Positions 46,796-57,961 of a stretch of 64,000 bases of DNA are shown here, in pieces (the stretch's first letter is position 1; every line of letters begins with the position of its first letter). Below the pieces are notes generated by a model. The model was not told where the DNA came from. It searched no databases and worked only from the letters and a program-made list of their open reading frames with translations. Source of the stretch: Epichloe hybrida (lineage: Eukaryota; Ascomycota; Sordariomycetes; Hypocreales; Clavicipitaceae). The stretch is from assembly GCA_019022495.1 (NCBI GenBank), contig JAFEKR010000001.1, positions 4,278,001 to 4,342,000 on the forward strand, written 5' to 3'. The translations under genes were made by a program, and so were the position numbers.

Positions 46796-47119
46796 CTAGG
46801 CACGGCAATGGTCCCAGTAACGCCTTCTCGCGGCAATGGCGTTCTTGTCCCCGACGAACCGGTATTGGAAGAAGTTGAAGACGGCAAACTCTTCCCGGCT
46901 CATGACGTACGAGTTGGGATGATGTTGCACTTTGCCCCAGATCTGAGATAATGAGTGTTCGAGGATCTTGCTGACGGTGGGATCCGAGGCACCGTCGGGG
47001 CTCTCCCGAGCGATCTCGAGTGCTTGGCCGACAGCAGCATCGGACGTCTTGCTGGGTGCCGGCGTCGTGCCACCACTCGTGGCTAGGCTGCCAATGGGCG
47101 TGTCTTCGCGGTGAGGCAT
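46796..47119 (-). CDS. Small protein of unknown function, 107 aa
   Basis: I do not recognise a named family. From the ATG at 47119 the frame gives 107 residues; the first 45 are Ser/Thr/Pro-rich and probably disordered. The rest is compact and helix-like: SKILEHSLSQIWGKVQHHP, then SYVMSREEFAVFNFFQYRF, and AIAARRRYWDH. The pattern of an acidic-aromatic helix (EEFAVFNFF) followed by RYWDH looks like a small conserved protein seen in many filamentous ascomycetes, from memory. In-frame upstream Met codons exist (up to about 47260) and lead through a His-rich stretch, so the true start is uncertain. There is no signal peptide or membrane segment. Confidence 0.55.
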   Translation of the reverse strand: MPHREDTPIGSLATSGGTTPAPSKTSDAAVGQALEIARESPDGASDPTVSKILEHSLSQIWGKVQHHPNSYVMSREEFAVFNFFQYRFVGDKNAIAARRRYWDHCRA

Positions 47120-49938
47120 TGCGCGGTAGAATGTGTAGTGTGCCTGATGATGAGGTAGGTGTTGTTGGTGATGATGGTGAAGGATATCTTGAGAGGCGAC
47201 GGACAACAACATATTTAGAGAGGGGCAAGTCGAAATGGTGGGAGAGCCGCTCATGTATATACTTGTGGGTGAAGGGAGGACAAGACTTGGTCTTGTGGGA
47301 CCAAAAGGGTAAATGAGATGTCTAAGCAAGGGTGGGCAAAGTGATGGAGAGCAAGGACCTGGTAATATGACTCCTTGCTAATGAAGCGGTGTCTGATCGA
47401 AAAGTTTGTTTGGTCGACAAGAGACCAGGGGGTGGGTGTGTTTATTTATTTGCTTGACGCAAACCTCTTTGACAAGTCCGTGGAGATCAAACGTGAACAC
47501 CAAAGCCTTGCTTTTAGCTTTTAGTTCTTTTAGTTCTTTAAGTTTAGAGAATTCCCTCCCCTCTTTTTTTGGGTTTTTTTTTTGGGTTTTTTTTTTCTCC
47601 TTCTCTGTCCTTTGTGCAGTCTGTTCCTCTTGGGGATGGAGGGGCTCTCGCAGACGGCGGCTGGAACCCGGCTCGGTTCGAAATTAGGTCAAACGAGAAA
47701 CCTGTCGTGTTGTGCCGTGTCGTGTCGTGTCGTGTCGCGTCTTGAATTGGCTTGGCTTGGAGGCGTGGATGGGTAATAAGACAAGGATGGGATGGCTGCA
47801 GTCTGCAGATGCGCGGGACAAGTCAGGTTGCTGCAGGAATCTGGAGCAAGCGCCGTATCCTTTATAGATGAACCTCACTGGCACACGATGGCCATAGGGA
47901 TCATCATGTGCCGACGCCCGACGTACATGCGGCTGACGAAGATGGAAGCAAGAGAGAGCCCTAACGAGTAGCCCGTAAAATAAGTCTTCGCAAGTTGTAC
48001 TCTCCGTGGCGGTTCCCACAACGCCACCGCAACGTCGGGCCAAGGCGCTGGATCAGAGAATGCAACTGTGATTATTAGCTATTGTCAAACCTTGGTTACG
48101 AGTAATTGGGGGTCCGAAGGTTTGCGAGAATGTCCATCATCGGGTCGCGGGGGCGTCGTGGGGCGGCCACGCTTTCGTTGGCGACACGCCCGCCGAGGGC
48201 AAGGGAAGGGGAGGGGCCGATGGATGACGGCTCGCTAACCAAGACACCCCCCCCCCCCTCCCTTCATGGACTGGCCGGTGGGAAAAAGCAATCAAGTCGT
48301 TGGCAAAAACCCCCGATGCAAATTAAAAGAAAAGCCCGGCTCCCGACGCCGCGCAGTCGGGTTCTTGCTAAACTTGATCAAAGACATGCTCATGTTGCAT
48401 GTGCACGGTTTTCGTCCTTGACCATTGGAGGTGCATCACCTGCAAAGTTTAAATTCCACCGAGTCAACACGATGGATGAGTAAGTTTGGTTTCGTGCACA
48501 CTCTGTATCAACCTTGTTATTACTATTAGCACACCCTGCTCTGTTGGCCTTTTTGCACCACCGCCCAACAAGGTTTGTAGAATTGTCGCTCCTCGAATGC
48601 GTCGACGCCGTCCCAACAAGTAATATGTACATACATACATATGGCAAATAGAAACGCAATTCCGATCCACAAGGGAACCAACCCACTGCAACGGGTCTCA
48701 AAACTGACATCGTCAAGCGTCCAGCGTCCAGCGTCTTGGCAATTGTCAATTTGTCGTCATTGTCACTGCTTATGGGTGATTGTTCAAGCATCACGCATCA
48801 TGCATCATGCATGAATGACCTTCTGCAGGACCCGGGTCAAGAAGATGTAACAGCAACTTGTTCATTGCAGCGCGACGGTGGTCTCGTAATCTCGAGACAG
48901 ATCTTGTGCAGGCCGCGCCACCATCAGTCATGGACTCAGAATGAAGTTCCTTCCTGGACTTCCTTCCACATGGCATGCCCCTTTCTTTTTTTGGAACTTG
49001 CTCATTTCCACCACGGACTACAGCTGCACCAAATGCTTCACAAAAAAAGTTTAAAATCCCACGCCACCCAATCAATGCCGCTCCAGCTCCAGCTTAGCCC
49101 CGTCTGCTGCTCCGTAGTCTCCAGTCCATCCGTTCAACTTCGTCCCGACAATGCAGCCCTCGCCTCCGTCGCCGCGGAAAAAAATTGAACGAGGGCGGCT
49201 GTCTCATCCCAATTCTGGAATAGCCGTCAGTGGTCGCGCACGCTTTGCCAACGATTTTTACCCGTTTTGGACCCTTCCCTCCTTTGACCCGAGATGACCT
49301 CGGCATGACTCGACGGTTTGTAGCCGATTCCGAGATAACCACTTGTGAACGCCTCAGGTGCCTTGTTGCCATGCAAGTCGGCTCCATGTCCGGGCCAACT
49401 GCTCGCTTCCCGGCAGTTGCAATTGACTGGAGAGGCATCAAACATCGTGGCTTGAACTGTATGCCAGTGAACAGAGCTTATATTGCCACGCTGACAACGG
49501 TCATTAAGGTGTTAGCAGAGCTTATTGTAGTCGCCCTCTAGACTAGCATGTCCTCACTTGTAATGAACACAGTCGGGCCGTGAAGAGAGCTGTGCTGTAC
49601 TTGGTCGCCCACGTCATGAATTGCCAATGAGGTTGGTGAACGATGCTCCACAAAGTTTTAAGCTTCAGCCCATCGCACCAAAACTCTCACCAAGTCTATT
49701 TCGTTTGCGGCCTGGCCGTATCTATTTATGACGGACTGGAAATCTAAGCTGGATTACATGTTTTCCTTTTCATCTTGCTCTGTGAAGTTATACATGCCAT
49801 CCCTGACTCTATTCAAGCTCAGTCATTGGAGCGGGTAGGATCTTCGGCCTCACCTTAATATTGTACAACATCTAACGCCGTCACCATATCAGCTTTATCC
49901 GGCTCCCCGAGCCCTTTGCCGCCCTCCCCCCCCCCCCA
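47120..49938. other. 2.8-kb gene-free region
   Basis: No exon set with a recognisable product was found. It contains T-rich runs at 47564-47600, a GTGTC pentamer array at 47714-47740, a C run at about 48246-48259, CATACATA units at about 48630-48642 and a second C run at about 49926-49938. Short open frames of 100-150 codons occur on both strands without typical codon use or splice partners. It lies upstream of the 107-residue protein and downstream of the DUF1279 gene, both on the minus strand. Confidence 0.45.
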
Positions 49939-50951
49939 CTAACGCGACGCGCGCTTTCCAATGTTCCATCCCCAGGATCGCAGCACCTTGACGACCTTGG
50001 GTGTGACGGCCGCCGTCAGCGGCACTCTGAAGAAGATGAAGCTCTTGTGAATGGCGTAAGCGAGCGCGAGTTGAGTTCCCAGACCTGCCAAAGAAGGAAA
50101 GCGATCCTTCGGTTAGCCGCTGTACTTTTGCACCCAAGGGGTTGGTTACATCACGAGCCGTCCGAGAGGGGGCGCTTGGCCATTCTGACGAGATGTGCAC
50201 ATACTAGCTTCTTCCTTGTGGTGCTTTTGCGCCTCCTCGACACCCCAACCGGCCATTTCGACCTTGTCGCTAATGGCATCGTGCCCCAAGGTTTCGATTT
50301 CAGCACTCTTCACAGAGCGCCAGTATCCGTGCCATTTCTGGCGCACAGTCTCCGGGATGAACTGGCTAACGCTCGACACGACGTAGTGCTCGACTTTGCC
50401 TATTTTTTTTTTTTTTGGTTCCCCGTTAGTAAGAAAAACATTCATATCAACACGCACGTCAAAGAGTGCTTGGAAAGCAAATATAACCAACCGATGGTGT
50501 CCGTTCCGACGATCCTTACAAGAAGGAAGCACAACGGGAAATCCAATATGCTGAGAGCGAAATACACGCCGACTGCTGACCAGCCATACTCTTTAGATAG
50601 CCTCTTCAGCTTCTGACTCAGTGTAAGCTTTTCCTGTGTTCCGTTTTGTGTCGTATTGCGTCTCCAGCCGGAGAAGCGAAACCCTCGCCGTTGTACCCGC
50701 GCGAATGCCAAGCCGGGCTGACTTTTCAAGTGGCTACTTGTGCCTCGCAGCGGACTGAGGTGTTGATGTCGTTGTCGTTGTCGTGGTCGTTGTTGTCGTA
50801 GTCCTGTTTTCAATCCCGCGAATGTTGTCTGTCCCGTCTCTGTACTATGAAACGCCCGTGCCCATGTGTTGGTCCACGCTGGGAAAGACATTGGTCGAGC
50901 CATGCCGCCTTTTACGGGGAGGCTACGAAGACCGAATGCTGCTCGGAACAT
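49939..50951 (-). CDS. DUF1279-domain mitochondrial membrane protein (Nat2/FAM210 type)
   Basis: Exons 50951-50492, 50399-50205 and 50084-49939 give 266 residues. The start is the ATG at 50951 (FRAAFGLRSLPVKGG), followed by a long Arg/Ser/Gln-rich presequence up to about residue 110 that fits mitochondrial import. The DUF1279 core is LSQKLKRLSKEYGWSAVGVY, ALSILDFPLCFLLVRIVG (membrane segment) and GKVEHYVV. After the last intron come LGTQLALAYAIHKSFIFFRV and PLTAAVTPKVVKVLRSWGW. This order, ending in ...KVLRSWGWNIGKR, is typical of fungal members. Their molecular role is not well defined. Intron 1 has a weak donor (GTTGGT), and its 3' end carries a run of A (T on the plus strand, about 50402-50416). 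Introns are 92 and 120 bp. Confidence 0.85.
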
Positions 50952-52486
50952 GCTGGACAATCATTCGCAGCAGAGCTAAGGGTGGGAATGACGCAGTGTG
51001 CCGCGTGTCTCTTCAACGGCTTTGTCTCCCACGGTATCCCTCGTTATTATCGTGCCCGACGCCGCGTTGTTATGGCCAAGTGGCTCGGTCGGCCAAAGGT
51101 CGAAGGTCGTAGAAGTGGAATTGATGGCAGGGATTCGGGTTCTCGGGATCCAAATACGTCCGCTGAATTGATCCGTTGCGCCGGAGGCAGTGTGGCAACT
51201 GCACCGAGACAATTTTTCTGACAACCCTGACGCCCGATAACCGGGATGGCAGCTCATGCATGAGTGGGGACTGACCAATCACGTGTCGCATGTCAACCCT
51301 CATCAGAGGCATGAAGCTTGCGTTGAAGGTGGTTTGAAGCCGCCCACTTGGAAAACATCGTGATTTCTCCGAAGGAAAAGGAAGGAAAATTCGAGGTGCA
51401 TCGAAAAGGTGAGAAATTTGCAGACAGTTCGGTGACTTTCTTGGTTGCTGCACTAGATGAAGGATTGCATGACCAGATTGAAACCCGTGAGGGTAATGTT
51501 GCACAGGTCTGAATGGCTTTTACCAAAAATCATGACGAGATATTTGCATCCGAGTTCGCGTCACATAGAGACGCATGGTACCTCCTAGCAAGATGAATAC
51601 TGGTTCTCCTGGGTAGATTGACCATTGCACAGGAACGCTCGCGTGACCAAAATACAGCAATGATGTCTCCCCCGGGGGTAGCCCAAGCACAGGAGTTCGT
51701 TTTCGTCATCAACGCTTCGACTTCGAATCACTTCACACAATGGCTGGTCTAGTATCGGCCGTCTACGGCCCCATTGCCAAGTTCCAGATAACGGCTGGGT
51801 GCTCTATGCCGAAGTAAATCAGTCATCAGTGGGTTTTCAAGGCACATCCGAAGTCCGATGCGCTTGGCGCTGACATGTCTGGACAGCTGACAGACAGCTG
51901 GCCAGGAAAGTACACCAGCTGCGAGGCGAATCTCCTCCGTCACCGCTGTCTGCCACGTGGATGCCTAAAAAATACGTTACGAATTCCTGCATTACCTTGC
52001 TGCATTACCTTGATCGCAGTCTTTTTTCTAGTCCCGTCCACGGACATGCCCTATGCATTGTTCACGCTCGCCCACAAGATCAGTCTGCCAAGCCTTCCGA
52101 GGCAATCCACGGCCAACTCCTTCCTATCCGCATGTCTTGTTTTCGTGAGATGAACCCGGCTCTTTCCCGTCTGTTCTTTTTCAGCCACGCGCGTGACGCA
52201 AAGGGAGGATAGCAGGGGACAAACAGCATGACCATCGTGAACGACTTCGCTCAGCTCCCTGCTCCCTGAATCACCAGCTTTGTGTGTGGCCCCAGTCAAC
52301 ATCTGGCCGCACATTGAGCGAGGGCCTGTGAATAGCACGCAGCTTTGCGGTGCTTGTCCATTCGTTTCTCCCCCTCTCTCCTTGATACCTGCCTCGTATA
52401 TCTAGTCGTTGCCGCTCTTTTCTGCCCATCAGCTCTTGTTTTGTCTCCTTTTCCGCGGTACCTTTCATCCATTCGTTTTGGCCGCC
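50952..52486. promoter_or_regulatory. 1.5-kb divergent region between the DUF1279 gene and the 544-residue protein gene
   Basis: Both flanking genes read outward. Short open frames occur on both strands, but none has family resemblance, and several only mirror the exon next door. The last 60 bp before 52487 are pyrimidine-rich and end in GCCGCCATGG, a strong translation start context. Confidence 0.45.
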
Positions 52487-54166
52487 ATGGTAGACATTTC
52501 ATCAACGCAGGCTTCATGCGGAAGAAAGCGAAGCTTGCTTCGAACTTTTGGGTCTCGCAGGCGACGTAAAGACTTTGCGGTGTCTGCATCAATTCAAACG
52601 GAAGGTATGTGTGTCCCATTACCTTTCAGGTGCCGGTGTTGATAACCAGTGACTCAAGCAACATCATTGACACCGACGAAGCCAATTCACGAATCCACGG
52701 AAGAAATCATTTCTCGGTACTCACAAAGTCAGCCAAAACAATCCGTCTCAACACCCCTGAAAAGGAACGATGTCTCGTGCGCTCGTGTGAACAAAACTCC
52801 ATTTTCAGACGGCTCGCAGGCTGGGACGCCTTCCAAGCGTTCGTCTGACTGTACGAGAGATGCTTGCAGATTCCCTGTTTCTCCTTTTAGAATGCATCCA
52901 GTCTTGGTCCCTCGAACATCACAGATCAACCAAGACTCGGAGAGTTCCGCAAATAGAAGGAACTCGATGGCTACATGTCGATCTGGCGAAACCAATCATC
53001 CTACACGACGATACACGACGAATTCTGTTCAGTTGAGGGACACTGTTGACATGCTGAGGTTGTTAGACGACTCAATTTCTAGCCCGGAGAAGAATTCTAC
53101 ACCCTCAGAAAAGCCGAGCATGGCCCTGCCAATGCCCTTGATGGAGACACAGAGGGGGTTCATTGGACCGAGAAGCTCTTCAGTGAGAGCCTTGAGAAGG
53201 CAAGTTCACCCGGCGAGCGCCGAAGAGATTAATGCCAAGGTTGCGGAGATGATGGCGGCAATGGATGCCTTGAAGCCTAGCACGCCAACAAGAACAACGA
53301 CAGATTCAAGAGCACTGGCTCAAGTAGCTCAATCAAAGGGACTCGCAAAGTTGTTGGGAAGACTGCACAGCAAATCAGCCAGCCCTGACAATCAAGTCCT
53401 GAAAAATCGAAGCAAAACTGGAGCAGCAGGAGATGAAGACGCCCCCCTGGCAAAGTCGGCAAGTCATTCAGACAAGAACCAGTCATCGATCAGCTCTACA
53501 GAGATTCGGTTGAATGAAGACCAGAATCTCAACAGAAACAAGGTTCAACAAATAATTGGAGGAAAGGTGATTCAAAAGCATGCAAGCTCAACCTTGGTCA
53601 GTGGCAACTCCGATTCGTTCGTCACGATTGAGTGTAGGCCAGGAGAGGACCGGCAAGTGGCTCAATCAAAACGAGCGCTTGACACCCGACGAATGTCTTG
53701 GCCGTCGGCGAACCCATTTGACACCGAGGAAGACTTTGAGTGCGACCTTGACCAAGGCATTCTGCACGCGTCCCCAGCTGGCTCGTCAACTCCACGCATT
53801 CGGATTCATCGAACCTCGGATTCTACCCTGAGTGAGTATTCTATCAAAGACTTGAGTGGAGCGAGTCTGGGCCAGGTGAATCTGGCAAAAGTGGTTCAGA
53901 TCGGCAAAAACGACAATACCAACAAATGGATTCGTCATTTGAACTTCGGGCCAGCTGCCGACAAGAGGCATTCTCCTAGAGAGACTCCGAGCCAGAATGA
54001 CGACGAAGGGACTGCCAAGAAGCACCCATCACCTAGCAAGAGGGACCTGGAGGAGCTCGAAAAAGCTTTTCGGCAGTATGAGCTGCCGCAAGGAACAAAC
54101 GAAGATGGCGGCGTGGACGAGCTGGCTGCGAGTCGAACGGTCCTATCTGTTAAAGACCGGAACTAG
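52487..54166 (+). CDS. Ser/Thr-rich, mostly disordered protein of unknown function
   Basis: Exons 52487-52604 and 52650-54166 give 544 residues. The start has an ideal context (GCCGCCATGG). The intron would be only 45 bp; the alternative acceptor 24 bp upstream (about 52629) runs into a stop in this frame, so the shorter exon 2 is preferred. I do not recognise the family. The N-terminus is strongly basic (GRKRSLLRTFGSRRRRKD). The body is Ser/Thr/Pro-rich with many SP/TP sites (TPLKRND, GTPSKRSSD, FPVSPFRMHP), suggesting a phosphorylated regulator. Two ordered-looking stretches are SAEEINAKVAEMMAAMDALK and LAKVVQIGKNDNTNKWIRHL. A C-terminal helix SKRDLEELEKAFRQYELP follows. There is no membrane segment or enzyme motif. 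A nuclear or cell-cycle role would be a guess. Confidence 0.7.
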
Positions 54167-54929
54167 AAGCTTCGAAAGGATGTAAAAGGCAGAAGCAGGA
54201 TTGTGCCTCCGTTACCGCCTCGTGCTTTGACTTGTTCGTCGCGAGTTTTGCGACCGCTGGGCCAGACCAATACAAGACCGAGTACCAAGCTCCGACTGGC
54301 CTCCAAGTACAGACCTGCCGACGCATGCGCTGATGAAGATGACGAGCTGCTGTAGGAGTAGAAAAGACACTGGACGGTGGAGTTTTCGAGTCGCGCCTGA
54401 TGAAGGAGAGTTGGATGTGCTCATGGATACAGTGTATGGCTGGAGATGCTTGGGGTGTTGCGGAAGAGTAGACAATAGGACATTAGGGTACCGCAGGAAA
54501 GGAAGACTACAAGTGATATTCTATAGCTGAAGCAAAGCAGAAAAGCATGCGTAGCACATGATTTGTACAGACATGTGATCTAAAGTGTCTTTTACCCCAC
54601 CTACTGATTTATAATTGGCCTGCTACCCCTAGTCATGTACCTCGTGTAAAATCATTCAGGGGTTAGACTGTAATGGCAATAGGCTGACGCCCTGAGAATG
54701 CACAACAAGTCGTGACTGGTGAGAGGGGACCATGAGCAAGAGATGTCCTGTCGCGGTTTGCACGTCCAAGGCACAAATGTTTGGGTACTGAACGTCGGGG
54801 GCGTGGGGAGAGAGGTAATTGAAGATGAAACAAGTATGTATGTATGCTATTGTGTAGTCTAAAACTCTACAGTAGTCTACATAGACTGTAAGAGTAGCGG
54901 CTTCAAACCAGTTATCATGTATGTATGCA
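54167..54929. other. Convergent 3' region
   Basis: 763 bp between the stop codons of the disordered protein and the AA1-like protein. No coding sequence was recognised. Confidence 0.45.
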
Positions 54930-55446
54930 TCATGAGATGAAGATGGAGACGGGGCGAGTCTGGGTGCATGCAATGTCCTTGGGCCCACGACCTTGGGGGC
55001 TGCAGGAGGTGGGGACATTTCCGCCGCCGCTTCTACATTGTGATGGGAAAGTTGGCGTCAGCATGTTTTCATGTTTGCCGGATTGGGGGGGGGGGGGGGG
55101 GAGGTACGTACGCTAGGCCATAATCAACATGGAGGATGTTGAGGCGGAATTCGGAGCCGTCGGTGCCGGGGAGCAGCTGGAAATAGTACTTGGAGTCGCG
55201 GCCGCATTCCGTGGCGTGCGTGGGCTCCGGGTAGATGGGGTCGTCGACGTAGCAGGTGAGCCGGGTGGCGTTGCGGCCCGAGAGCTCGAAGCTCACGGCG
55301 TCGACGATGCTTTTGTCGTCGGCGTCGGTGGCCTTGCGGAGGTAGAAATTTCCGATGACGATTTCCTCGGCGCCTGTTGGGGGGGCGGCGGAGACGAGGG
55401 AGGAGGCGGCTGCGAGGCCGAGCATGGTGGAGGTGGAGACCTTCAT
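54930..55446 (-). CDS. Small secreted AA1-like (Alt a 1 fold) protein
   Basis: Exons 55446-55112 and 55032-54930 give 145 residues. The 79-bp intron carries a 17-base G/C run, and splicing restores DYGLASGGGNVPTSC. Residues 1-20 are a signal peptide (VSTSTMLGLAAASSLVSA). The mature part has the order expected for the AA1-like family: IGNFYLRKA, DAVSFELSG, CGRDSKYYFQL, FRLNILHVDY and a final strand VSIFIS at the C-terminus. Four cysteines (65, 81, 122, 134) could form two disulfides. Members of this fold are secreted by many plant- and insect-associated ascomycetes, with allergen or effector roles reported for some; nothing here says which. One N-glycosylation sequon (GRNATR) is present. Confidence 0.78.
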
Positions 55447-55533
55447 TTTTGGGCCGGAGCTGTGTGTTATGACTGATTGAGTGTGTGAGGACGACGCGGT
55501 GAGGAAATCGACGAGTTGAGCTGGGGAGACATG

Positions 55534-55565
<32 letters not shown>

Positions 55566-56184
55566 TGCCGGATTCTCGAGTCATGATCGTGTTGCTCGGT
55601 TGGAACAACTGTGCCGGCCGGGTGCGTTGCTATTATAATCTACGTGTTATGAGTGTTATTGCATCGTGATGATAATGATGACTACTACGCCTTCACACCC
55701 GAGTCACACGACATGTCGGCTACGTACATGTATGTGAGGTGGATCAGGCCAATGACGGTGTCTGCCCAGCCCGGCCCGCAGAGCCGGACCCGTTCTCACC
55801 TTACTAGATTGATAATGAAAATAGCAGGCTTCGGTAAGAGATATATAACCTGTTGGAGTTCTCATATGAGAGTTCCCACCAGGAGTCTTGGCCAAGCAAG
55901 ATAAGAAGAAGATTAAACGGCACGCAAGACGTTTCTGGCCTCGTACATATTCCACGCGATAATTACGTGTGTAGATGTACATTATGTATGTGGTTGGGTG
56001 GGGAGGGCAACGCATGTACATACGTTGAGGTGACTGACTGGGACTTGGTCGTCGTTGAGCTTAGCTTACATGTAAAGTATAAGTATGGCCCGGCATCCGG
56101 TACAACAAACTGGGATAGAGGCAGGAGCAAAAGTCCAAGTAGCTTCCCATCCAGGCAGCCCATTCAACTCCAATGTTTCAAGTT
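55447..56184. promoter_or_regulatory. AA1-like gene promoter and 3' flank of the kinase gene
   Basis: This 738-bp stretch has no gene. A TA run (55534-55541) followed by a TG dinucleotide run (55542-55565) lies about 90-120 bp upstream of the AA1-like start, and the TA part might serve as a TATA region. Confidence 0.5.
55534..55565. repeat. TA/TG dinucleotide microsatellite
   Basis: Four TA units run directly into twelve TG units. Confidence 0.85.
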
Positions 56185-57961
56185 TCAATAACAGTACCAC
56201 CAGAGCTGACGTTCGACAGCCAGTTCTGCCTCAAAATTTCCGAGCTGTTCAAAAACTGCATCAACAATCCTCAACCACCGCCGATGGAGCTTTGTGATGA
56301 AGTGCGCCTTGGTGTAGTCCCAGTAGTCTGGATACCATCCAGAGGTTTCCCAGTCAATGATTCCTGAAAGCCTTCCATTATGCATCATGATGTTTCGCAT
56401 GTTCAGATCCCCGTGCGTGAAAACAATCCGATGTCCGCTGCTGTGTGTCACATCTGGTAGTGCGCCGCATCGGAGATTGTCGTTGAATTCGTCCTCGTTC
56501 ACAAAGGGTCCGAAAAAGTCTCCCCGAGCCTCGTCATAGTCCGACCCAGTGATGAGTCTGCCGTCGTAACATGCCTTGCCGAGGACGTTTGTGATGGCGT
56601 ATTCTGGTGAAACTTCCTTCGGTATCGCTCGCAGCTCCGAGAGACTTTTCTGTAGGTCGCCAATCAGAGTTGTCACCTCGTCATGACTGAGAGTGTCGAT
56701 ACACCAGCCCAGAGGAACCCCGCAGACTGTGGTAGTCAGAAGGTAAGAGTTCTCCGAATCCGATGCAAGATCCAGGGCGCTGGGAACGGGAATGTTTGTG
56801 TGGCGTCTCACAAGTTGCAGTGCAGCAAACTCGTTGGCCAAGCTTCGGTGCCGCCTCGTGCGGGTGGTCTTGAGATAAAGGCCGAACGGCAGCCGTTGTA
56901 CCTTGAAGCTGCAACTTGGCCCGTACATGTGAGCCCCCAGAAAGGCGAGGCCTTGGTAAGCTCGTATGCGGACAAGAGCTGGCACCAGCCGCCAGACCAT
57001 TGCGACGGCAGTGGCACCACGCTCCGATAGGAATCGCCAAAGTGAAGCAGTTGGCCCATTGCGGATTGTCTTGGGTCTCTTGCAAGCGACTTCTCGAGCG
57101 ACAACAGTCCACCGGATGGGATTTGCGAATTGCGACAGAATTTGCAACGCAGAAGTGTCCGGGTTATCTACATGAGAAGCAGTGCAGTCTGTGAAATGAG
57201 CAGTGCGACGTATTGGAACCTTCTTTATGATGGATGGCAAAGTTGGGCCGCCAATCGTGTTAATGCAAACAAGGTACTGGAGGTCTGTGAGCTTGTGAAC
57301 GCGCGTGAAGACAGGATGAGAACTGAGCACCAAGAACAAAAGAAACAAACCCACCTTCAAACCTTGTTCGAAAGTAAAGTGAAAGAATCCCTGTGCTAGC
57401 GCTGTAGCCGCAGATCTGCGGACAAGCCAATGGCTCTGCTGGGGGTTCAAACTTGCTGCTTTCAACAATAGCCAGTCCAGCAAAGAAGGACCGATGTAGA
57501 TGCCAAGGAGTTCATGCAGTTCCTTGTCAATCTGAAATGCCTCAGTCGGGAGCAGAGGCACCACGACCAGCGGGTCCCAGACAGAATTGCCAAGTCCAGT
57601 GATGCAGCATTTGCCACGGTCTCGTTTTCTTATCGTCGAAATGATGGTTTGGTCACAAGACTGATGTCTTGAGCCATCATATGTAACTACTCATCATCAT
57701 CAGAACGACGCTACCAAGGTACTTTGGCTGGACGCACATACACACGGAGATCAATCGTTTCCAATCGGACAAAAGCGCGGCTAGATCGAGACCGTCTCCC
57801 TCGGCAGAGCATCGTCCAAGTATGTAGCGGGCCGTCTGCAGAGGGTCTATCGAGTATAGAAGGAAGCACTCGAGTAACTGCCCATCTGGGTACTCGAGGT
57901 CGACGCATCGGACGAGTTCCAGCACTCTTCCGGTTTCGTTGGTGGTCGTGGTTTCCGTCAT
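56185..57961 (-). CDS. Two-part protein: HNH-like N-terminal region fused to APH-type kinase
   Basis: Exons 57961-57746, 57660-57355 and 57276-56185 give 537 residues; introns of 85 and 78 bp keep phase 0. No in-frame ATG occurs in exon 2, nor in exon 3 before about residue 260, which supports the upstream exon. The N-terminal part has IRKRDRGKCCITG (residues 82-94), then DPLVVVPLLP and HWLVRRSAATALAQGFF. This looks like fungal HNH-nuclease-type proteins, but the usual His after the CxITG motif is Val. The C-terminal part is a phosphotransferase of the APH/choline-kinase fold: VQRLPFGLYLKT, a catalytic loop HGDLNMRNIM (Asp464) and metal site IIDWE (Asp482). Its substrate is unknown; in fungi most such proteins are not antibiotic resistance enzymes. 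Confidence 0.7.

Noticed and set aside
47665..47695. Possible tRNA B-box (GGTTCGAAAT)
   Set aside because: No A-box, no acceptor-stem pairing and no anticodon arm in the preceding 60 bases.
48390..48794. 134-codon open frame on the minus strand
   Set aside because: No domain, no signal peptide and unusual composition; it sits in a repeat-rich gap without promoter or splice support.
49230..49541. 103-codon open frame on the plus strand
   Set aside because: Nothing recognisable in the product, and an overlapping frame of similar length lies on the other strand.
50847..51221. 124-codon open frame on the plus strand over the start of the DUF1279 gene
   Set aside because: It is partly antisense to the presequence exon and has no family resemblance.
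56185..57276. Aminoglycoside resistance gene acquired from bacteria
   Set aside because: The gene has fungal introns and a fused N-terminal part, and it resembles the large fungal APH-like kinase family.
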